The notes beneath the pieces are model-generated. The model searched no databases, was not told where the DNA came from, and saw nothing but the letters and a program-made list of their open reading frames with translations. The translations under genes and the position numbers were made by a program. A stretch of DNA of 64,000 nt from Blepharisma japonicum (lineage: Eukaryota; Ciliophora; Heterotrichea; Heterotrichida; Blepharismidae): the NCBI GenBank assembly GCA_949751835.1, contig CATKHK010000004.1, forward strand, positions 793,038-857,037, given 5' to 3'. This document shows, piece after piece, positions 32,401 to 45,600 of this stretch. Every line of letters begins with the position of its first letter. Positions within the stretch are counted from its first letter, which is position 1.

Positions 32401-35076
32401 GTGGATTAGAAGTTCGTCAGGAATTTGTTCGTCATTTAAAGCGCTTTTTGAGACTATTGCTGCAAGTTCGTAGTATTCAGGGTGAATTCTGGTGGAGTCC
32501 AGTGGGTTAGTTTTGCCAAGCTCGTATGGAATTTTTATGAATCCACAAGCATTTTCGTAGACTCTCTGAGGGAGAAGTCTTTTCGTCAAAATTTCTTGCC
32601 TTGTTGTCAAAGTTCCACCACATGCATGCTTGATACCTTCTATTAATGAGTAAGCACGAACAGGTCCAAGTCCAGGGATAAATGACAAAAGTCCATATAA
32701 ATGTGGCTTATGTATAGCCTCGTTAATGTCCACTCCAGAGTGTGAACAAACACAGACAGCAGCAATTTCCATGCTTGTCAGCTTTTTGTGCTCATTTGCT
32801 AAAGACTCTAAAGGATGCAAGTTGAGATATTTGATCTGCAGCTCATTCGGGTCATTCCATAAGCCTAGAATTTCAGCTTTTGGGTTCTGCAGAGATCTCC
32901 CTAACGATATAGCCATCCTGGTCAAAACTTTATGATTTTCACACATCTTAATCGATCTTTGGGATGTGGCGAAGAGTTTGGCGATTTTGGTGTCTCCCAT
33001 AGTAATTAGAGGGGTTTTGCTGAAAAGCTGAGCTTTATCTACTTCTACGCCGATTTCCAGTTCATTAAAGCTATCAACAGTTAAGGCTTCAGCAAGCAGT
33101 CCAATAGACCTCCTTAGCTGTACACTTTGTAGCGAGTTGGCACCAATAATAATTGCGTTTGGTTTGCTAGCTAGCAGAAGGTTGACGAATTGAGATCTTT
33201 CTTTTAAGTATCTTGCCTTATCAGTTTCATGTAACTCTTCAGGCTTTCTCACCATCAAAGTATTGAGCAAAGCTATATCATTAATATCCCCATTTCTTTT
33301 AAGTGCAACCACAGCTGTCTGGCCTAGGAATTTTACATCAGGATCAGTAACTATAGAAACAACACATGGGCTGCTTGACCCTTCCACAATATAGCTTGGC
33401 TTGCTCAGCATTTCAGTAAACTTGCTTTGAATTTGTTCAATAATCCAATCTTCACTTTTTGAGAGTAGTTGTTTCTTAAAGCTGTCTTCAAACTCTTTAT
33501 AAAGCTGTGCAAATGTGAACTTTAACACTTCAGTCCTGAACTGGTTCCATTCTGACTCAACACTTTCAGTTGTGACTGTTGTGTAAAGTCCTTTTACCAA
33601 ATTGAAAATTTTGTCCTCTTTGGCGTCTTCCCATGGTAGCTTGAACTCGATTTTTATAAGTTCAGAACTTTCACACTTTAAGGCTTGACCCCAAAGCTCA
33701 GGTGACCAAGAATCTATGGATTTTCCATTGGCTAAGTTTTTGACTCCATAGAATGGATGAAACACGTCCAGAACTGTTGTGCCTTTCTCAGTTGGAGATG
33801 TATAAATTTTCACTTGTTTTTTGTATTCATCTCTTATAAAACTTCTAAATGCTGGGAAATTGGAAAGTTCTGCCTGCATAAGGTTGCAAGCATTTGTGAT
33901 AACTTGGATTTCTTCTGAAAAGGTTGGGCTGCGGAGTTTAAAGGCTAAGCCTTGCGGTTTCAGGTCTGGCTTGAGAGGTTTGTGAATTTGTTTGTTTTGT
34001 TTAAGATTCTCTGAGATCTGTGAAGGAGTTAGGCCAGCTTTTGCAGCGAATTCATTGAGTTTGTTAATTCTGGACTCTTGAACTGGGTTATATGCTTTTC
34101 TCAGTAATCTGCTTCCATCTTGGTAAGTATATACATATGCTTTTATATAAGCTTCGAGGTCATTTATTTCTAGCAGATACTCATTTGTTGAGTGCGAGTT
34201 TAACAGTATGCTTACACTGTCAGGCAAAACCCCCGGGGTTTCTGAGACTAAAACTTTGTCGCCGTCATTTAGAGGGCGTCCTTTTGATAATGAATCTCCA
34301 TTAGCCGCAGCTGAATTAAGCAAAATTTGCAGGTTTTGTTTTGTTGAGTATAAGAAGCCCCAATCTTTATCCCATGCCCAAAGCTCTAGTAAGTCATTTT
34401 CAGTTTCTATTTCTGGCTTCAGGACGTTGAGTCTGTATTTATATATAAAAGAAATTTCATATTTTTCTACCCTATATAGTAACAAGAAAGTGTGGATTTT
34501 TGCTTTGATTGCTCCTTTAATCCCATGAGGATTCTTTTGAAGAAGTCTTTGCAAGAGCCATTCTTCTTCTAAGTTCAGTTCAGCTTCAGTGGGATATTCG
34601 CGGTTTTTAAGGGAAATTTGTAAACGCTCCGGAATGTCAAGTTGCTTTAACATGATATCTTCTGCTGTTCCATACTGGCTGATATAGTCATAAGGCTCAA
34701 ATTCGATTTTCCTTGTTTCAGCTTGGCCTGGCTCGGGGGTTGGTCCAAAGATCTCAGCAGCGACGTCAAAGTTTTCCCCGAGATGTTCTGGGATTTCTCC
34801 AGGCTCCATTGAGACATCGCTCTCAGTGTCAGATGCTATTTTGGCTTGTTTGCGAGGGATTGCTTCGTCAGAAAAGAGCTTTTGCTCGAGCTCTGCTCGA
34901 GCTTTGGATCGGATACTGGAGTTTAAGTCAAGATTTTCCAGGCTTTCTTTGAGGTCAGATTCAGAAGGTTGAACAGTGCGAAGGCGCTTTTGAGGAGTTT
35001 CAGGGTTTGCGTCTCGGTCAATAACCATAGAATCCGGTTGAGCGTGCTTGGTAGCGGGATTTTGCAAACTGGACAT
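29485..35076 (-). CDS. SPT6: SPT6 with C-terminal WG-repeat/CCHC zinc-knuckle tail, 1863 aa
   Basis: A single frame joins three open stretches through TGA 31861-31863 and TGA 29611-29613 (both Trp). Residues 1-1071 hold the acidic N-terminus and SPT6 core, including the HhH segment [18 protein letters not shown] and an S1 domain ([24 protein letters not shown]). Residues ~1095-1310 are the tandem SH2 ([40 protein letters not shown]) that binds the phosphorylated Pol II linker. Unusually, the protein continues for 550 residues. A WG-rich stretch (12 WG) is followed by six CCHC knuckles (residues 1528-1663, [18 protein letters not shown]), an RGRG linker and ten more WG. Usual SPT6 proteins end soon after the SH2 domains. 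SPT6 is a histone chaperone and elongation factor; the tail suggests RNA and Argonaute binding (inferred). Confidence 0.95.
30085..30500 (-). repeat. 72/75-bp zinc-knuckle tandem repeats
   Basis: Six consecutive in-frame units encode CCHC knuckles. Units alternate between linkers ending KPKG and KPKGS (72 and 75 bp). A two-unit block is itself duplicated at a 147-bp offset: the segment starting at 30191 recurs at 30338 almost without change. This is higher-order homogenisation, a sign of recent expansion or unequal exchange. Confidence 0.9.
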
Positions 35077-35225
35077 TTTATTTATAGACTATAGCCAACA
35101 GCCAAAATATGGAAGCTGAACCCCCTAATTTCAACAAGATTAGTAAGTGGGCCTGAGAAGCAAATTTCAATAAAAAATTTATACTTAATTAGCTTATGAA
35201 CTAGTATGGTATGAACTGATAAAAT

Positions 35226-35711
35226 ATGAACTTAGACACAACGATAGAGCAGGAAATTATGCTGGCTTTAAGTAAGTCAGACTATGACACTTTGAGGCAG
35301 CTTCTAACTCCTTCAAATATAAACAAGCCACTTGACTCATTTGGGAACAGGCCGATACATCTTGCAGCCCTGAAAATGGATATTGAAATGATAGAATTCC
35401 TTGTAAGGATGCTTGGTGCAGATGTGAACATTGTAAATTCTACTAATTGATCACCTTTAACATTCCTTGTTTTGCGCAGCGATCCTAATATCAATAAAAC
35501 TGTGGGTAGGCTTGTAAAATTAGGTGCAACTATTAAAAATGATAAAAGACCATTTGAAAATCTCGCTCTGGACTACGCAATATCTCACAAAGAGGAAAAT
35601 CCAAATCTGTGCAATTTTCTGGAGAGCTTAGCAAATAGCGATTTAAACTGGGGAAACCGCAAAGCAGCTGTTTTTCTCAGGCACTCATTAATTGGGCCTC
35701 ACTTACTTTAA
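35226..35711 (+). CDS. ankyrin-repeat protein, 161 aa
   Basis: Continuous frame with TGA 35448-35450 as Trp. Residues ~15-110 contain ankyrin units (KSDYDTLRQLLTPSNINKPL, FGNRPIHLAALKMDIEMIEF, then GADVNIVNSTNWSPLTFLVL). The third repeat (INKTVGRLVKLGATIKNDKR) is degenerate. The length suggests 3-4 repeats and no other domain. It is divergent from SPT6, with 149 bp between start codons. A protein-protein interaction module; the partner is unknown. Confidence 0.85.
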
Positions 35712-36073
35712 TTTATGCTCTTATATATATTTTCATAAAGCTTCTTCCTCTCCTAAGCTATTAAAAAGCAGAATTATATCCATTATAAATTAAGTTTGAT
35801 ATGCTAGCATTTGAATGGATTTTTTTAAGATTTGGGGAAGTTAAAATATAATAACTAAAAAGATGGCTGCTGAAAAGTTTAAATAAAGATATTTGAAGAG
35901 GAGATCTTCATTATTAGAAGCATATTTATATTGTTTGCATAATTTATAATTTACTAAAGATTTATTAATTATAATTTGCTTTTAACCTTTAGATTTTAGA
36001 AATTATTATCATTGCTCCAACATGAATTTTAATACTTACTTTTATGATATGTTGAGAATCTGTAATATTCAAA
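35712..36073. other. AT-rich intergenic
   Basis: Spacer between two plus-strand genes; no coding sign. Confidence 0.5.
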
Positions 36074-37378
36074 ATGGGAAATATAAACTGCACCAAATAT
36101 TGTCAAGGGTTCGATGGAAAGTCAGAGCTTGACTTAAAGACTTCAGTAAGTTTAATATAGGTCATAAAGCAAAACTATCCCCAAGTCCGACACAGCATTT
36201 CTAAGCAAGAATCCCAGCCTAAGGAAGATTTATTTATAAAGTACCCCAAAAGCGATCTTTCCATGCACGCTTCAAAAATCCAAAAAGCATGACTCCGTCA
36301 TTACTATAAAAATCAATACCAGCAATTTAAAAATCTTTTCCAGCCTAATCATGAATACTTCTCAGATATTTACACTAAAGAAACTATATCAAATATCCCA
36401 ATCTCGCCCAAGCGTAAGAAAAGATCGCTTTATACTTATGCAAATGGAGCGACATATAAAGGAGAGTGACGAGGAGGAATCAGGGATGGTGAAGGGAAAA
36501 TGATTTGGCCCGATGGCTGCATTTATGAAGGGACTTGAGATTACGGCATCCCTTTTAGATATGGGAAATTTACACACTTTGATGGAGAATCTTACGAGGG
36601 CAATTGAAAAAGTCCAATGATTATCCAAAATAATTCCCAAGCCGAGTTAGAAAATGGATACTGTAAAATATATTCAGGCTGGCTGTATTATAAACAAGAA
36701 ATGCTAAAATCTCTGCCATCAGAGCAAAGATCTTCTAAATTTTCTCTAAAGCACTATAAAAGACTGAAAAACCTCTACGATGATTTCAACAAAATTGAAT
36801 CTGAGCTCAACCAACCTACAGAGTTTATTACTAATGTTTTTAATGAAAATTTCAAAAGCCAGTTCCTAGAGCACATTTATGATGTAAATATAAAATATTA
36901 TGGAGAATTTAGAGGGAAGGCCAGAGAAGGTAAAGGCCTTAATATTTGGGAGAATGGAGATAGATACGAAGGCTTGTGGGCTAATGATATGCAAAATTCT
37001 TGAGGCAGAAATGTATGGATTAATGGGTCAACATATATTGGAGGGTATAAAAATAACTTAAAAGAAGGCGTTGGGAAGTATAATTGAGAAGATGGGACTA
37101 TTTATATAGGACAGTGAAAAGCAAATGTAATTAATGGGATTGGAAAATATATGTGGGCTGACGGCAGGCAATATTTAGGAGATTGATTAGATGGAACTAT
37201 GAGTGGATTCGGAGTTTTTTCTTGAAAGGATGGGAAAAGATATGAGGGAGAATGATTTAAAGGCAAAAAGAATGGTATTGGATATTCGATTTCTACTGAT
37301 GGGAGTGTATCCAAAAATAAATGAAATTATGGGAAAATGATTAAGAAAGACAATGATACCCCGAAAAATTGGGATTAA
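36074..37378 (+). CDS. MORN-repeat/IQ-motif protein, 429 aa
   Basis: Exon 1 is 24 codons (MGNINCTKYCQGFDG), followed by a 15-nt intron at 36146-36160 and one long exon. MGN suggests N-myristoylation. An IQ-like motif (SKIQKAWLRHYYKNQYQQF) around residue 65 could bind calmodulin. MORN repeats come in two sets: about three at ~125-185 (GATYKGEWRGGIRDGEGKMI) and about seven from ~275 (YYGEFRGKAREGKGLNIW, RYEGLWANDMQNSWG, IYIGQWKANVINGIGKYMW). Many MORN Trp codons are TGA, so under the standard code the gene breaks into unreadable fragments. MORN proteins bind membranes or scaffold cortical structures, fitting a ciliate cortex. Confidence 0.93.
36146..36160 (+). other. 15-nt spliceosomal intron
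   Basis: GTAAGTTTAATATAG, phase 0, A at position 10. Confidence 0.9.
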
Positions 37379-37861
37379 TTTTGAATATAAACATACTAAA
37401 ATGAGCAGTCGATGTCTAGACTGTCCATATAGATGATAATTATCGTTAAAATAATTTTCATTATCTCTAAAATTAAAAATTATTGTTTTGAAATGACTTC
37501 AAGCTATTTTTTATTAAACAATATGCAATTTTTTAATATTAAAGTAAAAATAATATCGAAAGATGTTAATCTTTTAAAAAAAATCATGTTACAAACTAAA
37601 TACTATAGTTCTATTTTATGAATTATATTACTCTGCTTCATAAATTATTATTATCTTAAAAATCTTTTAAAAAAATATAATCAGTCAGATAAAAGCTATT
37701 ATGGGATTGATAAAGGGAACCGCTTTATAATATTAAAATACTATAAAATTAAAATAATTGAACTCTTTTATAAAAGATTTTGAATAAAAGAAAGTTAAAA
37801 AATTAATGTATTTATAAATATACATATTAGAGCAAAATATTTGTCAGATGACATAAGTAAA
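37379..37861. other. AT-rich intergenic
   Basis: Upstream flank of the first ABC transporter. A 62-codon plus frame at 37433-37621 is Lys/Ile/Asn-biased with no conserved look, so it is not called. Confidence 0.5.
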
Positions 37862-40800
37862 ATGGAGCTTCAACCTCTAAATAATTTAAGCCAAAGCTCT
37901 TACACATATTTCCCAGCACTTCCTACAAGAAAGCCAGGATTTTTATCGATGACTTTCTTCACATGAGTAAAATCGATTCTTGATTTAAGCAAAAAGAAAG
38001 ATGTTACCCCCGATGATGCATATCCTCTTCCTGATGGAGAAAAAGCAGAGAATGAACAACTTACCAAGAGCTTGAAAAAGCACAAACTCTTTTGGGCCAT
38101 TATTCTTTCCAATATAAAACTGATACTTTTATCTGTTTTTCTAGGAAACACAAGTGCATTGTTAGATCTCTCAGCTCCCTTATTTATTGATTGACTCATT
38201 ATTTACATTGAGTCTGACGACAAGCCTTTTATGACTGGGGTCTATATTTTATTAGGCTTTTCAGTTGTTAATATACTAAATCAGATACTAAAAGCAAGAG
38301 TAAAATTTAATGACATGCTCATCGAGATCAGAGTAAAAAACTCCTTGTCAAATGCAATTTATATGAAAATCTTAAAAGCTTCAAAAACTCCAGAAGGACT
38401 TGGAGTTAACATTCTCGAAGTAGACGCTGAAAAAATCTACTCTGCCTTTGTTGATCTTGAACTCTTCATCTCATCCCCAGTTCAAGCTGTCTTATCGATT
38501 TATTTAATCTACTTACAAGTTGGATCTGCAGTTTTTGCTGGATTAGGAGCCTTACTGGTATGCTTAGTGCTAAGCTATTTCTCTTCTTCATTGCTGGAGA
38601 AATATCAAAATAAATTAATGACAATAAAAGATGAAAGGATAGAAGTATCTTCCCAATTTTTTGGAAATATTAAAATCATCAAAGCCTACGTATGAGAAAA
38701 CTTCTTCAAAAACCTAATCCATGATATCCGTAAACGAGAGCTTTCATCTCTAAAATCTTATCATCTATCCTGGTCAGTAATATCATATTTATTCTGGTCG
38801 ACTCCAAGCATAGCAGCAGCTTCTGTATTTGTATACTACACACAAGTTATGGGAGAGAGCTTAAACCCAGGAGTTACCTTTGTAACTTTAACAACTTTGT
38901 TTATTCTACAGGACTCTCTTCAAGTACTTCCTTTTATACTGACTAGCTTAATTCTATGCTTTGTAAGCATAAAAAGAGTGCAAAAGTTTCTTGATGTCAG
39001 TGACTTGAATGAACTTCCTAAAGGTGATACCGTCGAAATCAAAAATTGTTCATTTGAGTTTGAAGGCAAAACTTTATTAAGTGATATCAGCCTTAATTTA
39101 AAGAAAAACGAATTCATTGCTATTGTCGGACCAGTGGGGAGTGGAAAATCATCACTTCTCAATGCAATTATGGGAGAGCTCAAGGTAAAATCTGGTGAGA
39201 TTCGTGTAAATGATCAAATTGCATATGCACCTTCTTTGGAATCTTGACTTCAAAACGACAGTTTGAGGAATAATATTTTATTTGGAAAACCATATAATGA
39301 GAACTGATACTTAAAAGTAATAGACTCGTGCTGCTTAGCACAAGATATAAATTCGTTGCTTGATAAAGATTTAACAGAAATAGGAGAAAAAGGTATCAAT
39401 TTAAGCGGGGGACAAAAAGCTAGAGTATGCTTAGCAAGAGCAGTCTATGCAGATAAAGAAATTTACCTCCTTGATGATCCACTGAGCTCTGTTGACAATT
39501 TTGTAGCAGGCTCAATAATGAATAACTGTTTTCTTAATCTCCTCTCCAACAAGACACGAATTCTCGTTACTCATCGTTTAAATATTTTAGACAAAGTGGA
39601 TCGTATTGTTGTTTTAGAAGATGGAAAGATAAGCCAAATTTCTGAACCTGCTTCTTTGAGTATTCAAGAATCACTTATAGAGAAGGATGATTTTGAACTC
39701 CAAGAAATTCCTCATGGGCCTAAAAAGCTAATAGAAGATGAAGAAAAAGAATCAGGAAAAGTAAGCAGTAAAGTCTATAAGGATTACTTTAAATTCTCTG
39801 GAGGATACACCCTACTAATCTTAGCTTGCATATCTATAGTTCTCTGAACTGCACTTCGTATGTCAGGAGACATAGTTTTGAAAGAATGAAGCATGAACCC
39901 CAGTGATGCATTTACACTGCTAATTATATATTTGTGCTTACGAGTTGGAGGAGACATTTTAATACCTATAAGAGCGATTCTCCTCAATTACTGTCTAGGA
40001 ATAAGAGCTTCGCAAAATATTCATGACAAAATGATTGAATCTTTCACAAGAGCACCAGTCAATTTATTCTATGATGTAACACCAACAGGGAGAATTTTGA
40101 ATAGATTAAGCAAGGATATGGATGAAATTGATGGAAGTGTGCCTTATGGTATTGGCTATACGATGGTCCTACTAGGAGAGACTGGCGCAGTAATTTTAAT
40201 GGCTCTCATATATATTCCATATCTAGTTTTTGCATTGCCTTTATTCATTTATTTTGCACTAAAGATAAAAGATGCATACTTAGGAGCTTCAAGGGAATTG
40301 ACAAGACTTGAAGCAATCTCAAAATCTCCAATTCTTAATCATTTTTCTGAAACTTTAACCGGTGCTAAACTCATTCGAGCCTTTAAGCAAACCGAAAATT
40401 TTCACGCTAAGAACTATAATTTATTGAATCTCAATTCAAGAATCTTATATTCACTAGGAGCATGTGAGTGCTGAATTAACTTATATCTTGGAATTCTTAG
40501 TTCTGCCTTTATATTTATTTTGCTTTTTGCAATTGTTATGCTAAGAAATGATCTATCTGCTGCAACTGTAGGATTATGTCTAGCTTATATAATTCCTTTG
40601 CCAATAGACATGCATTATTTGATATTTGATTTTGCATATTTAGAAAACACAATAATTTCAGTTGAAAGAGCTGAACAGTATATGAACATTCCTGCAGAAA
40701 AGCCAAGTCTGTTGCCGACAGATAAAAATTTAGCAAGCTGGCCTGAAAATCCATCAATTGAATTCAGGAATGTTTTCATGAAATACAGGCCTGATACGCC

Positions 40801-41452
40801 ACATATTTTAAAAGGAGTGAATTTTAAGATTGAAGCATCAAAACGAATAGGATTTGTAGGAAGGACTGGGAGTGGAAAGTCTTCTATTTTTCTTGCCCTC
40901 TTGAGAATTGTTGAAATTGATAAGGGGATAATTTTTATTGATGGAGTAGACATATCACATATAGGGCTAGATAAATTAAGGTCAGCAATTACACTAGTTC
41001 CTCAAGATCCACTAGTCTTTTCTTCCACTCTAAGAAAGAATTTAGATCCATGTGAACTGAAATCGGATGATGAAATTAAAAAAGCATTGGAAGAAGTCAA
41101 TCTATCAAAATTCTCAGTTGATCATGATATCAAAGGCAGTGGATCAAATTTATCAGCTGGAGAAAAGCAGCTCATCAGTATAGCTAGGGCCATGCTTGCA
41201 CATACAAAAATAATTTTATTTGACGAAGCAACTGCTGGAGTTGATCAAGACAGTGATCACGAAATCCAGAATTTAATAAAAGGGAAGTTCTTTAACTGCA
41301 CTATTCTCACTATCGCACACAGACTCATAACGGTTATGGAAAGCGACTTTATTATTGTGATGCAAGATGGAATTGCTGCTGAAATAGGAAATCCTGAAGA
41401 GCTATTACAAAAAGATTCACTTTTCAAAAGAATCAAAGATCAGATCCATTAA
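37862..41452 (+). CDS. ABCC-type (MRP-like) ABC transporter, copy 1, 1196 aa
   Basis: Single exon with many TGA Trp codons. Full transporter layout: TMD1 (~90-365), NBD1 (~390-610; Walker A GPVGSGKSS, signature LSGGQ, Walker B IYLLDDPLSSVD, H-loop LVTHRL), an acidic linker, TMD2 (~670-930) and NBD2 (~965-1190; Walker A GRTGSGKSS, signature LSAGEKQ, Walker B IILFDEATAGVD, H-loop TIAHRL). NBD1 has Asp where the catalytic Glu is expected and NBD2 keeps it, the asymmetry typical of ABCC. No TMD0 is present, so it is a short MRP (ABCC4/5-like). Plasma-membrane or vacuolar export of organic anions is likely; the substrate is unknown. A paralogue of the same length follows downstream. Confidence 0.95.
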
Positions 41453-42639
41453 TTATTTTCGCTTAAAATTAGTAATTAATGAAGATATAGATAGACTTTT
41501 TATATTATAATTACAGAATAATTCAAATAAAACATATTGCCTATGCTATTGTAAATATTAGTTGATAGATAATTAGCTATGATCTGTAATCTCATTCACT
41601 TTTCAAGTATCCAATTCATTAAAGCGGATACTCCTAAAAAAATTAATCTATAACCTTCTTATAAATAGGAACAGCTCTGTAAATTTATTTCTGGAGATTT
41701 GATTGGGTACATAATATTTTCTCTTTTACTTTAATTATAATTAAAGCGCTATACTATTTTTGACTCAAATAAAAAAATTGATATAATTTCTATTTCATTA
41801 TTTGTCCCTAAAATTCTGATATCATATTAAAATTGATTTGTGTAAATTTTGCTCTGCAAGAAAGGTACCTTTATTCTTTTATTATTGGAATGATCAGTTT
41901 TCTTAATTTTAAATAGAAATTTTATAATCGATAATAATTCTGAGGAAGCAGCTTTTTCCAGATTTATCGGAGCAAATGTAAGTTGAATAAATTTATATTT
42001 ACTTTATTTTATACTATTTTGAAAAAATCTGAAAACTCTTATAATTTGCTCAATAAACAAAAATAACACCAAAAGATACTCAATCTTTTATTTAAAGTTT
42101 ATTTCTAAAATATGCAATATAACTGCTTATTTTCATTTGCTAACTCTTAAATTAATTTAATGGAAACCTTTGAGATCTATGAAGAAAAGATTGAAAAATC
42201 TTTAGACCATAAATGGAATCATTCTTCGATTTATATAGCTGAGGAATACATTAAATCAAAAATTGGATTTTTGCTTCTGTGCTTAAAGCTGTTGCCCAGT
42301 ACTTTATTTTTAGGATTAGAGATTTGATAGCAAACTTGATGCTTTATTTTTTATGTTAATACTCTTGTAGTGAAACTGCTAATAATGACATTGCTGATGG
42401 TTGAGAGCTGTGGAAGTTACAAGATAAAATAAATGATAAGCTGTGAAAAATAATTGTTAGATTTTTCTAAAAAATTAAAAAAAAATTAATAAAGAAAGCT
42501 CTACTGAAATAATAAAATACTATAAGAAATAATAAATAAATATTTTCTACTATAAGGATTAAGCAATAGAGCATTAAGGATTTATATATTATGAAGACTT
42601 CCATATTAAAGCAATTTTATCTCCATATAAATAACTAAA
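41453..42639. other. AT-rich intergenic with a short open frame
   Basis: Spacer between the tandem ABC genes. At 42160-42330 a 56-codon frame (METFEIYEEKIEKSLDHKWN...) has coding-like composition; after its TAG the same frame stays open to a TAA near 42430 with hydrophobic sequence. It may be a small gene or a relic of a larger one. I recognise no family, so it is not called as CDS. Confidence 0.4.
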
Positions 42640-45600
42640 ATGGAGCTTCAGCCTCTTAACAATTCAAATCAAAGCTCTTACACATATTTTCATGCACTTC
42701 CTACAAAATCGCCTGGGTTCCTATCAATGACTTTCTTCATATGAGTCAAATCGATTCTTAATTTAAGCAAAAAGAAAGATGTTACTCCCGATGATACTTA
42801 TCCTCTACCAGATGAAGAAAAAGCAGAGAACGAAGAACTAACCAAAAGTCTTAAAAAGCACAAGCTCTTTTGAGCCATTATACTTTCCAATCTAAAACTT
42901 ATACTTTTATCAATTTTTCTAGGAAATTCAAGTGCATTGCTAGATTTGTCATCTCCTTTATTTATAAAATGACTTATTTCTTACATCGAATCTGATGACA
43001 AGCCTCTTATGACTGGGATCTATATTTGATTAGGCTTTTCAGCTCTTCATATACTAAACCAGATACTAAAAGCAAGAACAAAATTTAATAGCAAACTTAT
43101 TGAGATCAGAGTAAAAAACTCCTTGTCAAATGCAATTTATATGAAAATCTTAAAAGCTTCAAAAACACCTGAAGGGCTTGGAGTCAACATACTTGAAGTA
43201 GACGCAGAAAAAATTTACTCTGTCTTCATTGATCTTGGACTCTTTATCTCATGCCCAGTACAAGCTGCTTTATCGATTTATTTAATCTACTTACAAGTTG
43301 GATCTGCAGTTTTTGCTGGATTAGGAGTATTGCTGATGTGTTTATCTTTGAGCTATTTTTCTTCTTCACTACTGAAAAAGTTTCAAAGTAAAATGATGAC
43401 TATAAAAGATGAAAGAATAGAGGTATCTTCTCAACTCTTCGCAAATATCAAAATCATCAAAGCTTATGTATGGGAAAACTTCTTCAAAAATATTATCCAC
43501 AATATCCGGAAAAGAGAGCTTTCATCTCTAAAATCTTACAATTTAGCCTATTCTGGAGCATCATATTTATTCTGATCAACCCCAAGCTTAACAGCAGCTT
43601 CTGTATTCGTCTACTATACACAAGTTATGGGAGAGTCACTAAATCCAGAAGTCACCTTTGTAACTTTAGCAACTTTACTCATTCTTCAGCAGTCCCTTCA
43701 AGAAGTTCCTTATATACTGACTAGCTTAATTCTATGCTTTGTAAGCATAAAAAGAGTGCAAAAGTTTCTTGATGTCAGCGAATTGAGTGAGCTTCCAAAA
43801 GGTGAAACCGTTGAAATCAAAAATTGTTCATTTGAATTTGAAGGCAAAACTCTATTAAGTGATATAAACCTTAATTTAAAGAAAAACGAATTCATTGCTA
43901 TTGTTGGGCCAGTGGGGAGTGGAAAATCATCACTTCTCAATGCAATTATGGGAGAGCTCAAGGTAAAATCTGGTGAGATTCGTGTAAGTGATAAAATTGC
44001 ATATGCACCTTCTTTGGAATCTTGACTTCAAAACGACAGTTTGAGGAATAATATTTTATTTGGAAAACCATATAATGAGAGCTGATACTTAAAAGTCATA
44101 GACTCTTGTTGCTTAGCACAAGATATAAGTTCGTTACCCGACAAAGATTTAACAGAAATAGGAGAAAAAGGTATCAATTTAAGTGGAGGGCAAAAAGCTA
44201 GAGTTTGCCTAGCAAGGGCTATATATGCTGATAGAGAAGTTTATCTCCTTGACGACCCTTTGAGCTCTGTTGACAATTTTGTAGCTAATTCTATTATGAA
44301 TAACTGTTTCCTTAATCTTCTCTCCAACAAGACTCGAATTCTCGTTACTCATCGTTTAAATATTTTAGACAAAGTGGATCGTATTGTTGTTTTAGAAGAT
44401 GGAAAAATAAGCCAAATTTCTGAGCCCGCTTCTTTGAGTATTCAAGAATCACTTATAGAGAATGACAATTCAAAACTCCAAGAAATTCCTCACGAGCCTA
44501 AAAAGCTAATAGAAGATGAAGAAAAAGAATCAGGAAAAGTAAGTAGTAAAGTCTATAAGGATTACTTTAAATTCTCTGGAGGATATACTATGATTACATT
44601 AGCTTGCTTATCTGTGGCTCTCTGGACTACGACTCGTATGTCAGGAGACATAATTCTTAAAGAATGAAGCAGCAACTCCAGTGACACTTTTACGCTGCTA
44701 ATACTTTATTTATGCTTGAGAGTTGGTGGGAGCATTTTCGTGCCTTTGAGAGCGATTTTTCTCAATTATTTTCTTGGAACCAGGGCTTCTCAAAATATTC
44801 ACGATAAAATGATTGAGTCTTTTATAAGAGCACCAATCAACTTATTCTATGATGTGACACCTACTGGGAGAATTCTAAATAGACTAAGCAAGGATATAGA
44901 TAAAATTGATGGGACTGTGCCCCTTATAATTGGCTACATATTAGTCATGCTGTTAGAGACTAGTGCAGTAATTTTGATGGCTCTTATATTTTTTCCACAC
45001 TTAATTCTTTCCTTGCCTTTATTCATTTACTTTTCCCTAAAAATAAAAGAAGCATACTTGGGAGCTTCAAGAGAATTGACAAGACTCGAGGCAATCTCAA
45101 AGTCTCCAATTCTCAATCACTTTTCTGAAACATTTACAGGTGCTAAACTTATCCGGGCATTCAAGCAGACTGATATTTTTCATACTAAAAACAATAAATT
45201 ATTAAACAGAAACTCAAGAATACTTTATTCGCTAGGAGCTTGCTATTGCTGAATTAATTTATATCTTGGACTTTTGAGTTCTGCCTTTATATTCCTTTTG
45301 CTCTTTATCATTATTCTATTAAGAAATGATCTATCTGCTGCAACTGTTGGATTATGTCTAGCTTATGCTATTCCTTTGCCAATTGATGTGAGCTATTTAA
45401 TTTTTGATTTTGCATTTTTGGAGAACGCAGCAGTTTCAGTTGAAAGAGCTGAACAATATATGAACATTCCTGCAGAAAAGCCAAGTCTCCTTCCAACTGA
45501 TAAAAATTTAGCTCATTGGCCAGGAAATCCATCAATTGAATTCAGGAATGTTTTCATGAAATACAGGCCTGATACGCCATATATTTTAAAAGGAGTAAAT

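Noticed and set aside
37433-37621. 62-codon plus-strand frame before the first ABC gene
   Set aside because: Lys/Ile/Asn-rich translation typical of AT-rich spacer, with no conserved features.
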